A DNA stretch of 56,833 bases from IMG/VR virus record IMGVR_UViG_3300009788_000018, positions 1 through 56,833 of that record; one strand, given 5' to 3'. The stretch is from a virus. Positions within the stretch are counted from its first letter, which is position 1, and each line of letters starts with the position of its first letter. Below are positions 25,353 through 32,940 of this stretch, piece after piece. Position numbers and translations under genes: made by a program. Below the pieces are notes generated by a model. That model was not told where the DNA came from and searched no databases. It saw only the letters and a list, made by a program, of their open reading frames with translations.

Positions 25353-25871
25353 TTACTTGTTGAGATTCATCAGGAAATATCGGCCTACTCCTACTGCATC
25401 AGCCTGGTCGGGTTGGGTAATTGTTATCCCGAAGGTACGTTTAATACGTCTCTGTGTGTCTTCCTTTTTGGTGTTCCCTTTCCACTTACGTACCCCCAAT
25501 AGATGGACCTTACAACCCATCCTTTTAGCTCCCATCCTTATGCTATGCACTACAGCGGTCAGTTTAAGAACGGACCCTGAGTTATTTGCACCTTCTCCTT
25601 TTTCAGTACCTATAAAGATCGCAGGTTCCTCTATTACTACTATATCAATACAGTATTCCTTGATAAGGCTATGGACATCTATTAGGAGTATATCCATGCG
25701 CTGCATCCAGTCAAGGCTTTTGTTCTTTATCTGAAATACTCCACTGTCCATATACTTGTATCGGGTCTGTCCTACGTTAAATATGGCCCATCCTAGGTTT
25801 TCAGTACCAGGATCTATTGCAAGTAGCTTACGTATTATTTTAGGGTTCTTTTTCTTGTATTTTGGTGGCAT
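25353..25871 (-). CDS. RuvC-like Holliday junction resolvase
   Basis: 172 residues. RNase H-like fold with the RuvC acidic set: LAIDPGTENLGWA (first Asp), VVIEEP (Glu), and the C-terminal QPDQADAVGVG (Asp pair). It would resolve branched DNA before packaging, which fits its place as first gene of the late arm. The basic start MPPKYKKKNPK is very like the start of the small terminase-like protein (MPPKYKPK). A sigma70-like promoter at 25922-25950 lies 50 bases upstream. Confidence 0.85.
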   Translation of the reverse strand: MPPKYKKKNPKIIRKLLAIDPGTENLGWAIFNVGQTRYKYMDSGVFQIKNKSLDWMQRMDILLIDVHSLIKEYCIDIVVIEEPAIFIGTEKGEGANNSGSVLKLTAVVHSIRMGAKRMGCKVHLLGVRKWKGNTKKEDTQRRIKRTFGITITQPDQADAVGVGRYFLMNLNK

Positions 25872-25921
25872 TTGTAAATTCCTTAATTTTCAGTCCTATT
25901 AGTGGTTATCCTCTTTAGCGT

Positions 25922-25950
25922 ATTATAAACGAAGTAATTCTATAAGTCAG
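25922..25950 (-). promoter_or_regulatory. Late-arm promoter, sigma70-like
   Basis: On the minus strand: -35 CTGACT (25950-25945), 17-bp spacer, -10 TATAAT (25927-25922). A start near 25915 would transcribe the resolvase and the rest of the late arm. It matches the early promoter in its CCTGAC start and spacing. Confidence 0.65.
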
Positions 25951-26302
25951 GAAAAAACCTTCGTATGGCAGATCGTGTAATTAAATAGTTACATACACCA
26001 TGTTTTTACGTACGAAGGTGTACGAAGGTTTTATTCAATCCTATAAGAATTGCATTTAAAATAGGTCAAAAGAATCAAAGCTCTGTTTCTCTTCATAAGT
26101 CTATATTATATATATCTATATATATATATATCTATATTGGTTTATTTATTTATATTATATGATGAGCAGTATAGTAATAAGTTATAGGGGGGTAAGTTAC
26201 CTCCTTCGGGGACCTAAGAGGAAGAGGACAATTGCATTGTAAGCTGTTATATAGCCTAATATCCTGTATATACGCTCATCTCACAAAATAAATAAATAAA
26301 TC

Positions 26303-26331
26303 CTGACATATTTAATCCCTTATGGTATACT
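26303..26331 (+). promoter_or_regulatory. Early-arm promoter, sigma70-like
   Basis: -35 CTGACA (26303-26308), 17-bp spacer ending TTATGG, -10 TATACT (26326-26331). The start would be near 26338. The same arrangement, with the TTATGG extension, recurs at 48253-48281. Confidence 0.75.
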
Positions 26332-26386
26332 ACGGATGGACACCAAAATGGTGCAAAAACGAGTATATATAGGAAACAAGTGTATC

Positions 26387-26692
26387 ATGGAAAATACTGC
26401 CAAAAATACTGATACCCCCAAACGAGGGGAGCCACTTAGCTTTACTGCCAAAGATATTGACAAGCTCGACAGAGCGGGAAGAGTACTTGAATTTCAGCAA
26501 CCTCATCCATCAGGAGGTAACTGTCGAGTTCAGATCTCTATGAAAAAGGCAATTGAATTCGCAAAGCAAGTTCATCCTAATCAATACGAATCAGATGAAG
26601 ATGCTTTGGAAGATTTTAAGACTATTCATTGGGCTTACTGGACTGAGCCTTGGAAGGGAGCAAAACATGAGAAAAGTGGTAATAGAGAATAA
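26387..26692 (+). CDS. First early gene, hypothetical
   Basis: 101 residues from the ATG at 26387 with AGGAAAC upstream. A more upstream start at 26336 would precede the predicted transcription start, so it is rejected. It is a charged soluble protein with GNCRVQISMKKAIEFAKQVH in the middle and Trp-rich IHWAYWTEPW near the end. As first gene after the early promoter it may target the host. No family recognised. Confidence 0.6.
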   Translation: MENTAKNTDTPKRGEPLSFTAKDIDKLDRAGRVLEFQQPHPSGGNCRVQISMKKAIEFAKQVHPNQYESDEDALEDFKTIHWAYWTEPWKGAKHEKSGNRE

Positions 26693-26879
26693 CATAATAA
26701 AGGAAGCAGGTACTCAGGGCAAACCTATACTGTGCTGCAACCATATAGGTTATCCTTGTAATAGTAAATGTGCTGTATATCTAACTCAGGCCAAGACAGG
26801 TCAAGACCAAACCATGGGTCCTTCTGGTCAGGTGGCTTACTGTAATCTAGCCAAGTGTATAATTGGCTGGTTTAGTTAG
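26667..26879 (+). CDS. Small Cys-rich protein
   Basis: 70 residues from the ATG at 26667, preceded by AAGGGAGC; the longer ORF upstream overlaps the first gene too far. It has six Cys (PILCCNHIGYPCNSKCAVY, YCNLAKC) suggesting zinc or Fe-S binding. Unknown role in early infection. Confidence 0.6.
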   Translation: MRKVVIENNIIKEAGTQGKPILCCNHIGYPCNSKCAVYLTQAKTGQDQTMGPSGQVAYCNLAKCIIGWFS

Positions 26880-26915
26880 AAACCATTTTCTAAGGTATAT
26901 AAAGGAAGCAATGCT

Positions 26916-27122
26916 ATGCCTGAAAACGCTACACTATCAAAGCTGGCTATCAAGCAATGGAGAGTTGTCCTTTGTCGGACCTATCCTAATTGCTATAAGG
27001 CCGAATCGCCATCTGGTGGTAACGAGACCTGGAAGTATAAGAAGACTCGTAAAGAAGCCCAAGATCTGTGCGATAAAATGAACGGGAAGCTGGAAAAGTT
27101 TTTGAAAGGAGAGTCTGTCTAA
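26916..27122 (+). CDS. Small basic hypothetical protein
   Basis: 68 residues, with KQWRVVLCRTYPNCYKAESP and a helical Lys-rich end (KKTRKEAQDLCDKMNGKLEK). AAAGGAAGC precedes the ATG. Its TAA overlaps the next ATG (TAATG). An overlapping ORF in another frame (26863-27081) lacks a ribosome site. Confidence 0.6.
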   Translation: MPENATLSKLAIKQWRVVLCRTYPNCYKAESPSGGNETWKYKKTRKEAQDLCDKMNGKLEKFLKGESV

Positions 27123-27325
27123 TGGAGACGGAACACACAATCAAAAAAGATGACTATGTAAAGGTCACGGATGGTAAACCTATCAATGCTCGATATAAAG
27201 GCAAGATAGGAAAAGTGGTAAGTGTACATCCTAGAAGTAATATGTACCTCCACATTTCTTTCAAGGGATGTGGACTATCAGATCAAGGTTTTAAAGAATG
27301 TGAAGTTGAAAAACTAAACTGTTAG
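27122..27325 (+). CDS. KOW/SH3-like small protein
   Basis: 67 residues. The pattern DDYVKVTDG....ARYKGKIGKVVSVHP followed by a beta strand resembles a KOW or Tudor-like barrel, which binds RNA or protein. It begins inside the previous stop codon. Two later proteins (37126 and 50587) carry related barrels. Confidence 0.5.
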   Translation: METEHTIKKDDYVKVTDGKPINARYKGKIGKVVSVHPRSNMYLHISFKGCGLSDQGFKECEVEKLNC

Positions 27326-27335
27326 GGAGAAAGCA

Positions 27336-27734
27336 ATGAACTACGTACTTAGAATACTAGAGAGGACTCTGCCCTCGTCTATCTCGGCTAATCCAGACCG
27401 GGTAAGACACTACTGGGTATTGGAGAATAGCAGAGGAGACTTTATCTGCCGGAGTTTCAATGGACGTTCCAGAGGAGCTAACTGGGGCTACAAACATAAG
27501 TCTATTGCTGTTACTGCGGCTAAACGGTTCATGAAGAACTGCCTCGGAGACCACTACGTAAGATTGGTTGAAGGCTACTATCCCGATAACAAAGGAAAGC
27601 TGATTGGTGGTAAGAACATGACCAAACGACGAAGAGCCAAGAGTCAGAAATTTGACTACAGCAGTTTAGTCCACGCGAAACCTAGTGTTAAGGTCAAGAA
27701 ACCATCAGGTGGGAGAGGAGTTACCGAAAGATGA
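27336..27734 (+). CDS. Hypothetical basic protein
   Basis: 132 residues with a folded N-terminal half (HYWVLENSRGDFICRSFNG, HKSIAVTAAKRFMKNCLG) that looks like an alpha/beta domain and a Lys/Arg-rich C-terminal tail (TKRRRAKSQKFD). Preceded by AGGGAGAAAGCAATG. The tail suggests nucleic acid binding. Its stop overlaps the next ATG. Confidence 0.6.
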   Translation: MNYVLRILERTLPSSISANPDRVRHYWVLENSRGDFICRSFNGRSRGANWGYKHKSIAVTAAKRFMKNCLGDHYVRLVEGYYPDNKGKLIGGKNMTKRRRAKSQKFDYSSLVHAKPSVKVKKPSGGRGVTER

Positions 27735-27880
27735 AGAAACTACTTATACTTATATTACTCAGCTTTTTAATATCAGGCTGTGTTGAAAATATCGGTACTT
27801 ATCAAAGAACTCCCACTAAGTATTATCGAACTTACACCTTACCGAGTGGGCGAACGTTAATCGAAGAACTAACTTATTAA
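27731..27880 (+). CDS. Small lipoprotein
   Basis: 49 residues. It begins MKKLLILILLSFLISGC, a lipoprotein signal with LISGC lipobox, so the mature part is only about 33 residues (VENIGTYQRTP...). The ATG overlaps the previous stop by four bases. It could act in superinfection exclusion or lysis. Confidence 0.7.
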   Translation: MKKLLILILLSFLISGCVENIGTYQRTPTKYYRTYTLPSGRTLIEELTY

Positions 27881-27893
27881 AGGAGTAAGGCAA

Positions 27894-28433
27894 ATGAGTA
27901 CAGAACTAGCCAAACAAATAGTGGACAGATTTAGTAGATTGGGACATCGACTTTCAACCCACAACATGAGATTTAATCTTTGCCAGAACATTCCAAATCA
28001 TGACCTCCTTGAGTTTATTGAATTTGTGCTCGATGAGTCAGCCAAAGATGAATCGGCTAAAACTGTTGAAGAAACAACTGCAGATTCTATGCTAGAGATA
28101 GGACAACTGTCCGACGAAATAACTAAGCTATTAACAGATCTTCGTTTTCAGCTTGTTATAGGACATGATGTAGTTCCTCCTGAGTTAATTACCAGGATTG
28201 ATAGTTTAGTAATCAAACCAACTCCCAAGATAAAAGACAAAGTAAAGATTATGTATCTGGGGGCGAATGATCAACGCAATCTCCATCCTAAATACTTAGG
28301 TGAAGAAGGAGTTGTTGTAGGCATAAAGGTTGAGTTGGATTATCCTTATCCTTACTACGTCCAAGTTCCAGGAGTACCTATCATGCAGTTCCAAGCAAAA
28401 GAACTTGAGATCATAAAGAAAGGAGTCTCATGA
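27894..28433 (+). CDS. Hypothetical protein with C-terminal barrel
   Basis: 179 residues. The N-terminal 110 residues are helical and acidic; the C-terminal 65 (KDKVKIMYLGAND, LGEEGVVVGIKVELD, YYVQVPG) look like a small beta barrel of the KOW/Tudor type. It has the recurrent early ribosome site AAAGGAGTAAGGCAAATG. Confidence 0.6.
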   Translation: MSTELAKQIVDRFSRLGHRLSTHNMRFNLCQNIPNHDLLEFIEFVLDESAKDESAKTVEETTADSMLEIGQLSDEITKLLTDLRFQLVIGHDVVPPELITRIDSLVIKPTPKIKDKVKIMYLGANDQRNLHPKYLGEEGVVVGIKVELDYPYPYYVQVPGVPIMQFQAKELEIIKKGVS

Positions 28434-28720
28434 AGTATCAAATTCTGCTTAACATAGTGATCGTTATCTGGCTCTTTACTATTGAGAGACGGTTGAAACT
28501 AATTAATGCTGGCTGTTCTGCAGCTTGGCTGTTTACACAACGTTTATATCGTGAAGTATTCGGAACTACTGAGGACGAGAATGAAAAGTACAATAAACCT
28601 TGTCCTCACAATCCTGAAGTGATGTGTGTACAAATGCCTATCGATGAGGAGATAGATGATACTAACTGTCATGCATGTCCCGAAAAAGATGGGCAGAAAG
28701 AAGGAAGTAATGATGAATAG
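28430..28720 (+). CDS. Single-pass membrane protein with Cys-rich tail
   Basis: 96 residues: hydrophobic N-terminal helix (YQILLNIVIVIWLFTIERRL), then a soluble tail with CPHNPEVMCVQMP and NCHACPE, five Cys that could form a small metal site. It overlaps the previous stop by 4 bases. One of three membrane genes in a row. Confidence 0.6.
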   Translation: MKYQILLNIVIVIWLFTIERRLKLINAGCSAAWLFTQRLYREVFGTTEDENEKYNKPCPHNPEVMCVQMPIDEEIDDTNCHACPEKDGQKEGSNDE

Positions 28721-28937
28721 GATAATAGAAGATATTTGTATGGTTGGATTAGCTTTGATTGTAGCGAGCTTTTCTATTGGTGGAGCTTTGCTTTTTGTGT
28801 TTAAAGAAGTTCTTACCGAGAGATATCCAACCCCTCCACTATGGTTGTGGCAAGCTTTAATAGGAGCTCTAGCTATATACGCACTTCTATTTATTGCTGT
28901 TATAATTTGCAGGTGCTTTGACCAACAAGAATTCTGA
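28713..28937 (+). CDS. Two-helix membrane protein
   Basis: 74 residues from ATG 28713 (AAGGAAG five bases upstream); ATG 28710 is an alternative. Two hydrophobic segments, ICMVGLALIVASFSIGGALL and ALIGALAIYALLFIAVIIC, enclose a short loop with PTPPLW. Size and shape fit a holin or an exclusion protein, but it lies in the early arm. Confidence 0.6.
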   Translation: MNRIIEDICMVGLALIVASFSIGGALLFVFKEVLTERYPTPPLWLWQALIGALAIYALLFIAVIICRCFDQQEF

Positions 28938-28949
28938 AAGGACCGAAAA

Positions 28950-29195
28950 ATGATACCGATGATTGAAAACGTTGTGACTATCACAATGGAAGTGATATTC
29001 TTTGGTCTACTGATAATCTTGTGTGTTGGAGTTGTAGTAATCCGGGCAGCTGCAACCATCTACTGGAAAGATCGCTGTCATCGTTGCAAAGCTAAGAACA
29101 GTCTACGATGGACAAAAGAATTCATAGATGGTCAGATGGAAGATATCCCCAAGTGTATGGAATGTAACGACGAACTTTATTACCAACTACCATAA
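28950..29195 (+). CDS. Membrane-anchored zinc-ribbon protein
   Basis: 81 residues: N-terminal membrane helix (VIFFGLLIILCVGVVVIRAA), then CHRCKAKNSLRWT and CMECNDELYY, a four-Cys zinc ribbon. Preceded by AAAGGACCGAAAAATG. Unknown role at the membrane. Confidence 0.65.
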   Translation: MIPMIENVVTITMEVIFFGLLIILCVGVVVIRAAATIYWKDRCHRCKAKNSLRWTKEFIDGQMEDIPKCMECNDELYYQLP

Positions 29196-29209
29196 GGAGT
29201 AGCCTTCGG

Positions 29210-29698
29210 ATGATTAAAGATTCTGATATCGCAAAAAAATTAAAGCCCTCTGAAGTTGAAGAAATAGTTGAGTTATTAGGACAAAACTTTAGATCCGAAA
29301 TTATGGCCAGAATGAATCCTGTCCTATCTCCACATGATTATGCTGACTACTATGCAGTGGCTATTCAAAAACTTGATAAAGTACGTGAACTTCTATTCGG
29401 CTCAGATTGTATGGTAGAGATGGGTTATAAGTGGAAGTTATTAAAAAAGGAAGAGTCTAAGAAAGAAAAGAAGAGCAAGAAAGCTAAGAAAAAGTATTCT
29501 AAGAAAAAGAAATACTCTAAAAAGAAGAAGATAGATAAATGGCAAGGTTTTAAAGATAATGTATATGATGATGGACCCTCAGAAGATAGTCAAATACACA
29601 AGCTGACTAAGAAACTAAAGCGGGCGACAGATCCGGCGGACAAACGTAAAATCCGCAAACAGTTAAGGAAATTAGGACACACAGGTGGCACACGATAA
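29210..29698 (+). CDS. Lys-rich protein ending in the LGHTGG module
   Basis: 162 residues. An N-terminal helical domain (LKPSEVEEIVELLGQNFR) is followed by a Lys-rich linker of the type KKYSKKKKYSKKKK (about residues 85-105) and the shared C-terminal module KRKIRKQLRKLGHTGGTR at the very end. The module is the same as in the MuF protein and three proteins at 48.6-51.6 kb. Possibly DNA-bound or packaged. Confidence 0.65.
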   Translation: MIKDSDIAKKLKPSEVEEIVELLGQNFRSEIMARMNPVLSPHDYADYYAVAIQKLDKVRELLFGSDCMVEMGYKWKLLKKEESKKEKKSKKAKKKYSKKKKYSKKKKIDKWQGFKDNVYDDGPSEDSQIHKLTKKLKRATDPADKRKIRKQLRKLGHTGGTR

Positions 29699-29814
29699 TG
29701 ATTAGAAAATTAATGGTTCTACGATTACGGTTCTTTCTATTGCTCGGAGCGATAGAGCTAAGAATTCGTTTTGGCAAACCTCTAGGAGGTACACGACAAT
29801 GGAATTCATGTTAA
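29698..29814 (+). CDS. Small basic hydrophobic protein (possible)
   Basis: 38 residues, beginning in the previous stop (TAATG). It reads MIRKLMVLRLRFFLLLGAIE followed by a basic end, like a small membrane peptide, and its last codons overlap the next gene. It may instead be only a spacer that carries the next ribosome site. Confidence 0.4.
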   Translation: MIRKLMVLRLRFFLLLGAIELRIRFGKPLGGTRQWNSC

Positions 29815-29996
29815 GAACAGCCGCAGCAATGTTAAATTGTGAGCAGAGTCAGCTACACCCTGACTTTGTTAAATACTTGGGAGAGATCCAGAGTCTGGTA
29901 TTTCAAGTAGAGGGTCGAATAACAAGCAGACAGATCGTAGCTCCTGCCATAGTTAACTGGCAACATCTTACTGGAGAGAAAGCAAAGGTAATCTGA
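29799..29996 (+). CDS. Small hypothetical protein
   Basis: 65 residues, helical (AAAMLNCEQSQLHPDFVKYL). AGGAGGT lies eight bases before the start. The end overlaps the next ATG by one base. No family recognised. Confidence 0.55.
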   Translation: MEFMLRTAAAMLNCEQSQLHPDFVKYLGEIQSLVFQVEGRITSRQIVAPAIVNWQHLTGEKAKVI

Positions 29997-30262
29997 TGGC
30001 CAAGAACACTAAGATAAATATAAAGACCGATATACCTTATCGATGGAGTGAGCGAGGTTATGATGAGAGTATTAATGATTGTGTTTTAGCCTCAGACGAT
30101 CTGTGGTACTTAGCAGTACTAGGTGAGCTTGCGGCTGATATCTCCGAGGTTACAGGCGACCCTGTTATCTCAGATCAAGATCTTGTTAACTTTTATAACG
30201 ACGCTACAGGCATAAGTAGCGAGTGGGAAGAAGAAGGAGACGAAAATGAGACAGAGTTTTGA
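29996..30262 (+). CDS. Small acidic hypothetical protein
   Basis: 88 residues with a basic start and acidic end (SEWEEEGDENETEF). No motif known. It overlaps the following lipoprotein gene by 17 bases. Confidence 0.55.
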   Translation: MAKNTKINIKTDIPYRWSERGYDESINDCVLASDDLWYLAVLGELAADISEVTGDPVISDQDLVNFYNDATGISSEWEEEGDENETEF

Positions 30263-30521
30263 AACTGCAGTAGCAGGGATAGCCACGCTTATAATAGTGG
30301 TGCTTATAATCTTGGGGCTGTATTTTAGTTCAGGATGTGCTCCTGAGTCCAGAAGTTTAGTTCCCAGGACTCAAGAGCAAAAGGTACAGTCATTCATACG
30401 TATTTTCACAGATCCAAATATGGCACCCATATTGCGTCATCTTCGAATAAAACAGATGGAAGCTATCATGGAAAAAGAACTTGAAGAGCTCGACCGTGAG
30501 CGGGCTTTGAACACAATCTAA
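30246..30521 (+). CDS. Membrane or lipoprotein, small
   Basis: 91 residues: hydrophobic helix (VAGIATLIIVVLIILGLYF) followed by SSGC, a lipobox-like site, then a helical charged tail. The ATG sits inside the previous gene after AGAAGGAGACGAAA, a strong ribosome site. It could be an anchored periplasmic peptide. Confidence 0.6.
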   Translation: MRQSFETAVAGIATLIIVVLIILGLYFSSGCAPESRSLVPRTQEQKVQSFIRIFTDPNMAPILRHLRIKQMEAIMEKELEELDRERALNTI

Positions 30522-30537
30522 TGAAAGGAGCAAGGCA

Positions 30538-30780
30538 ATGCCAAAGCAACAAAACAAATTTGGAGCAAAGAAGCTGGCTATGAAACAGTCTAAACGAGAC
30601 AGGGAGAAAGTTAAAGCTATCGCTAAGGCTGACGCTTTAAAGCCCATCGGAGGAAAGTGCCCTGAGTGTAAGCTGCGTATTCGTACCAATGATATGGGTA
30701 AGCATCGGGCAGGTATTAGTCATATTCGTCGTGTTGGTGTGTCGACGGATCGCACAAAGTACGGCGGCGGTCACAAATGA
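30538..30780 (+). CDS. Small zinc-finger-like basic protein
   Basis: 80 residues, basic start (PKQQNKFGAKKLAMKQSKRD), then CPECKLRIRTNDMGKHRAGISH, a CxxC..HxxxxxH zinc-finger pattern. Probably nucleic-acid binding. Its start carries the recurrent early site AAAGGAGCAAGGCAATG. Confidence 0.65.
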   Translation: MPKQQNKFGAKKLAMKQSKRDREKVKAIAKADALKPIGGKCPECKLRIRTNDMGKHRAGISHIRRVGVSTDRTKYGGGHK

Positions 30781-31271
30781 ACTGGGCTAAAGTTGATATA
30801 ACTATCGATCGACAGGTAAGGAAACTATGCTTTAAACCTTATCCAGGACATCGTCGAGGTTGTCCTAACTTTGGTAAGAAGGCAGGCTGTCCTCCTCAGG
30901 TACCTATGATCAATGAGCTATTTGATTTATCTCAGCCTGTCTGGGCGATCTGGAACATCTTTGACTTTGCAGCACATTGTGATAGGATGAGGGAAGCCCA
31001 TCCAAATTGGAGTAAGCGTCAGGTCGAATGTTGTCTATATTGGCAGCCGACCGCTAGGAAACAATTGTTCAGTACCTCTGTAGAGTTTTTACAGGAGCAC
31101 AAAGACCTTATGGTTATCTCTTGTCCTGAAGCCTGCGGAGTAAATGTCACGAAAACTATGTTAGATATTGGTCATGAATTAGAGTGGCCCCCTACAACAA
31201 AAACTTATCAAATACTGTTGGCAGGAAGTCGAATTAATAAATCTGTAAGAAAAAGGAGATCGCCATGTTGA
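30777..31271 (+). CDS. Cys-rich metal-binding protein (DUF2284-like)
   Basis: 164 residues with GCPNFGKKAGCPPQVP near residue 28, ECCLYW near 77 and SCPEACGVNV near 120. The CP...GCPP pattern resembles DUF2284-like predicted metal-binding proteins. It may hold an Fe-S cluster. Role in infection unknown. Confidence 0.5.
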   Translation: MNWAKVDITIDRQVRKLCFKPYPGHRRGCPNFGKKAGCPPQVPMINELFDLSQPVWAIWNIFDFAAHCDRMREAHPNWSKRQVECCLYWQPTARKQLFSTSVEFLQEHKDLMVISCPEACGVNVTKTMLDIGHELEWPPTTKTYQILLAGSRINKSVRKRRSPC

Positions 31272-31675
31272 ATAGAAGAGAAGTATTGAAAGGAATAACC
31301 TTAGCTGCCCTTTTCCCTAGCCTGGGAATTAAAAGGATAGGAGGGTTGGTTTCTGCCCAGGGTGGAGTAGTTAGTTTAGGAAGCACGGCTGGACTTCTCT
31401 CCAATCCTGGATATATCTTGTATGACCTCGTAAAGAAGTGGATACCAGATGACAAGATAGATCATAAGGCTTTTGAAAACCTGATTAAAGATTGCTCAAT
31501 AGAGATAGACACAGGGGATATTCCAACCACCAGTTCTATTGACGCTATAGTTTTTCTTGGTCAGGAGACTAAGCATGTCGTTTGGTTTGATGGTTCCGAC
31601 AGGGGTAAGATGAGTGTAATGCCCGAACGAAAAGCTAAAGACTTATTTGATAAGGATGGACATCGCTATGCCTAA
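31265..31675 (+). CDS. Protein with Tat-like signal peptide
   Basis: 136 residues. The start MLNRREVLKGITLAALFPSL is a twin-arginine-like signal: NRREVLKG followed by a hydrophobic stretch. The mature part is soluble, with SSIDAIVFLGQETKHVVWFD. AAAAAGGAGATCGCC precedes the ATG. A phage protein exported folded by the host Tat system would be unusual; the hydrophobic stretch is short, so this stays tentative. Confidence 0.55.
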   Translation: MLNRREVLKGITLAALFPSLGIKRIGGLVSAQGGVVSLGSTAGLLSNPGYILYDLVKKWIPDDKIDHKAFENLIKDCSIEIDTGDIPTTSSIDAIVFLGQETKHVVWFDGSDRGKMSVMPERKAKDLFDKDGHRYA

Positions 31676-32114
31676 GTATAAGAAAATAACTTCCTTCAGA
31701 GGGCAGTACTTCTTTCTTAGCAACTTTGCTAGAAGTCCAATCGTGCATAATGGACACTTCTATCCGTCTGCTGAGCATTTATTTCAGACTATGAAAGCAA
31801 CTGATGATGAGCATCGAGAATATATCCGAACAGGTAGAGATGCCAGGGAGGCAAAATATCGAGGCCGACTTAGTCCGTTACGAGATGACTGGGAACAAAT
31901 TAAGGATGCGATAATGCTTCTGGTTGTTCTCGCTAAGTTTAATAGTAATCCTGGGTTGGCTAAGAAACTTAAGGCCACAGGAAATGCTATATTAATCGAA
32001 GAGAATTATTGGCACGATAATTATTGGGGGAACTGTCTCTGTGCCAATTGTGAAAATAAGCAACCTCACAATATGCTGGGTAGAATTTTAATGAGAGTTA
32101 GGAGAACACTGTAA
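31668..32114 (+). CDS. NADAR (YbiA/DUF1768) family protein
   Basis: 148 residues from the ATG at 31668; a TTG seven codons earlier is less likely. Family features: FRGQYFFLSNFARSPIVHNG, YPSAEHLFQTMKA, ALL-helical core with KFNSNPGLAKKLKATG, then LGRILMRVR. NADAR enzymes cleave ADP-ribose or N-glycosidic bonds and relatives reverse nucleobase ADP-ribosylation. In a phage this could undo host ADP-ribosyl defences or recycle NAD. It starts within the Tat-like gene end. Confidence 0.8.
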   Translation: MPKYKKITSFRGQYFFLSNFARSPIVHNGHFYPSAEHLFQTMKATDDEHREYIRTGRDAREAKYRGRLSPLRDDWEQIKDAIMLLVVLAKFNSNPGLAKKLKATGNAILIEENYWHDNYWGNCLCANCENKQPHNMLGRILMRVRRTL

Positions 32115-32587
32115 TGGGTAGAAAATCGATACACCAAAAAAGTGCTATACTCAAAGCTTATAAAAAAGTAAAGTCTGTAAAAAGAATGGCTTTTCTTCTT
32201 AAAGTGACTGAAGCTACAGTGCATAACTACTTGAAGAAGTATAAGTTTAAACCTTTCGAGACTGAGACTGACGAGGTTTCTTTTGATGTGGCTAAAGCTT
32301 ATACCTACGATACTACTACCAGAGACCTAGTTCGTAAGTTTGGTTACTCAGTTGGAGGTATACGATATCACTTGGAGAAGTTTGTATTGTTTCCCCTGAA
32401 ATACAGGCTTACTGAAGATTGGACTCCTCCTAAGAAGATACAACATATTAAGGTTATCAATGCTCTGATAGCCAGGGATACCGATGATCCCCGAGATTTG
32501 GTAGGTTTACCAGGATTATCTAATAAGCTGATAGATGAGTATTGGTCTGGAGCTACAGGTAAAACTCTGAAGGATTACGACGAATGA
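32114..32587 (+). CDS. HTH-type DNA-binding protein
   Basis: 157 residues. Two helix-turn-helix-like units are visible: KVKSVKRMAFLLKVTEATVH near residue 20 and TYDTTTRDLVRKFGYSVGGI near residue 65. Probably a regulator or recruited DNA-binding factor. The start overlaps the NADAR stop. Confidence 0.55.
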   Translation: MGRKSIHQKSAILKAYKKVKSVKRMAFLLKVTEATVHNYLKKYKFKPFETETDEVSFDVAKAYTYDTTTRDLVRKFGYSVGGIRYHLEKFVLFPLKYRLTEDWTPPKKIQHIKVINALIARDTDDPRDLVGLPGLSNKLIDEYWSGATGKTLKDYDE

Positions 32588-32940
32588 AGAAGATAGGTAT
32601 AGTTGGATCTAGAAGAAGGAATACTACCAAAGATCTTATACGGGTCGAGGACACCTTCTGGGATATCTATGAAGATGATGATATTATCGTCAGCGGAGGT
32701 TGTCCTGAAGGGGGTGATCGCTTTGCTGAAATAATTGCTTCTCAACATGAGATACCTATTATTATCTTTAAGGCAGACTGGTCAGTAGGGCGACATGCTG
32801 GATTTTTAAGGAACACAGATATAGCAAAGGGTTCTGACGTTCTAATAGCTTGTGTATCGGGCGATCGAACAGGTGGGACCGAAGATACAATTTATAAGTT
32901 TAGAGGATTTTATCCAGAAGGGAGAGTAGTATTAGTATGA
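32584..32940 (+). CDS. SLOG-like (DUF2493-type) protein
   Basis: 118 residues. Rossmann-like SLOG pattern: MKKIGIVGSRRRN, DIIVSGGCPEGGDRFAE, RHAGFLRNTDIAKGSDVLIA. SLOG proteins bind nucleotides or NAD-derived signals. Its placement close to the NADAR gene suggests a small NAD/ADP-ribose-related group. It overlaps the HTH gene by 4 bases. Confidence 0.7.
   Translation: MKKIGIVGSRRRNTTKDLIRVEDTFWDIYEDDDIIVSGGCPEGGDRFAEIIASQHEIPIIIFKADWSVGRHAGFLRNTDIAKGSDVLIACVSGDRTGGTEDTIYKFRGFYPEGRVVLV

Larger units (their letters stand above)
25872..26386. promoter_or_regulatory. Divergent control region between the two transcription arms
   Basis: 515 bases, gene-free and AT-rich. It holds the two divergent promoters, a 12-bp inverted repeat (25954-25965 and 26021-26032) whose right arm is doubled as GTACGAAGGT (26010-26019 and 26020-26029), a TA-rich stretch at 26101-26160, and a near-palindrome GGTAAGTTACC (26191-26201). 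Such a region may hold operators or a replication origin. No gene is visible in it. Confidence 0.6.

Noticed and set aside
26101-26160. CRISPR or tandem repeat array
   Set aside because: Only a low-complexity TA run; no spaced repeats.
26336-26692. Longer start of the first early gene at 26336
   Set aside because: It lies before the expected transcription start of the promoter at 26303-26331; ATG 26387 has a ribosome site.
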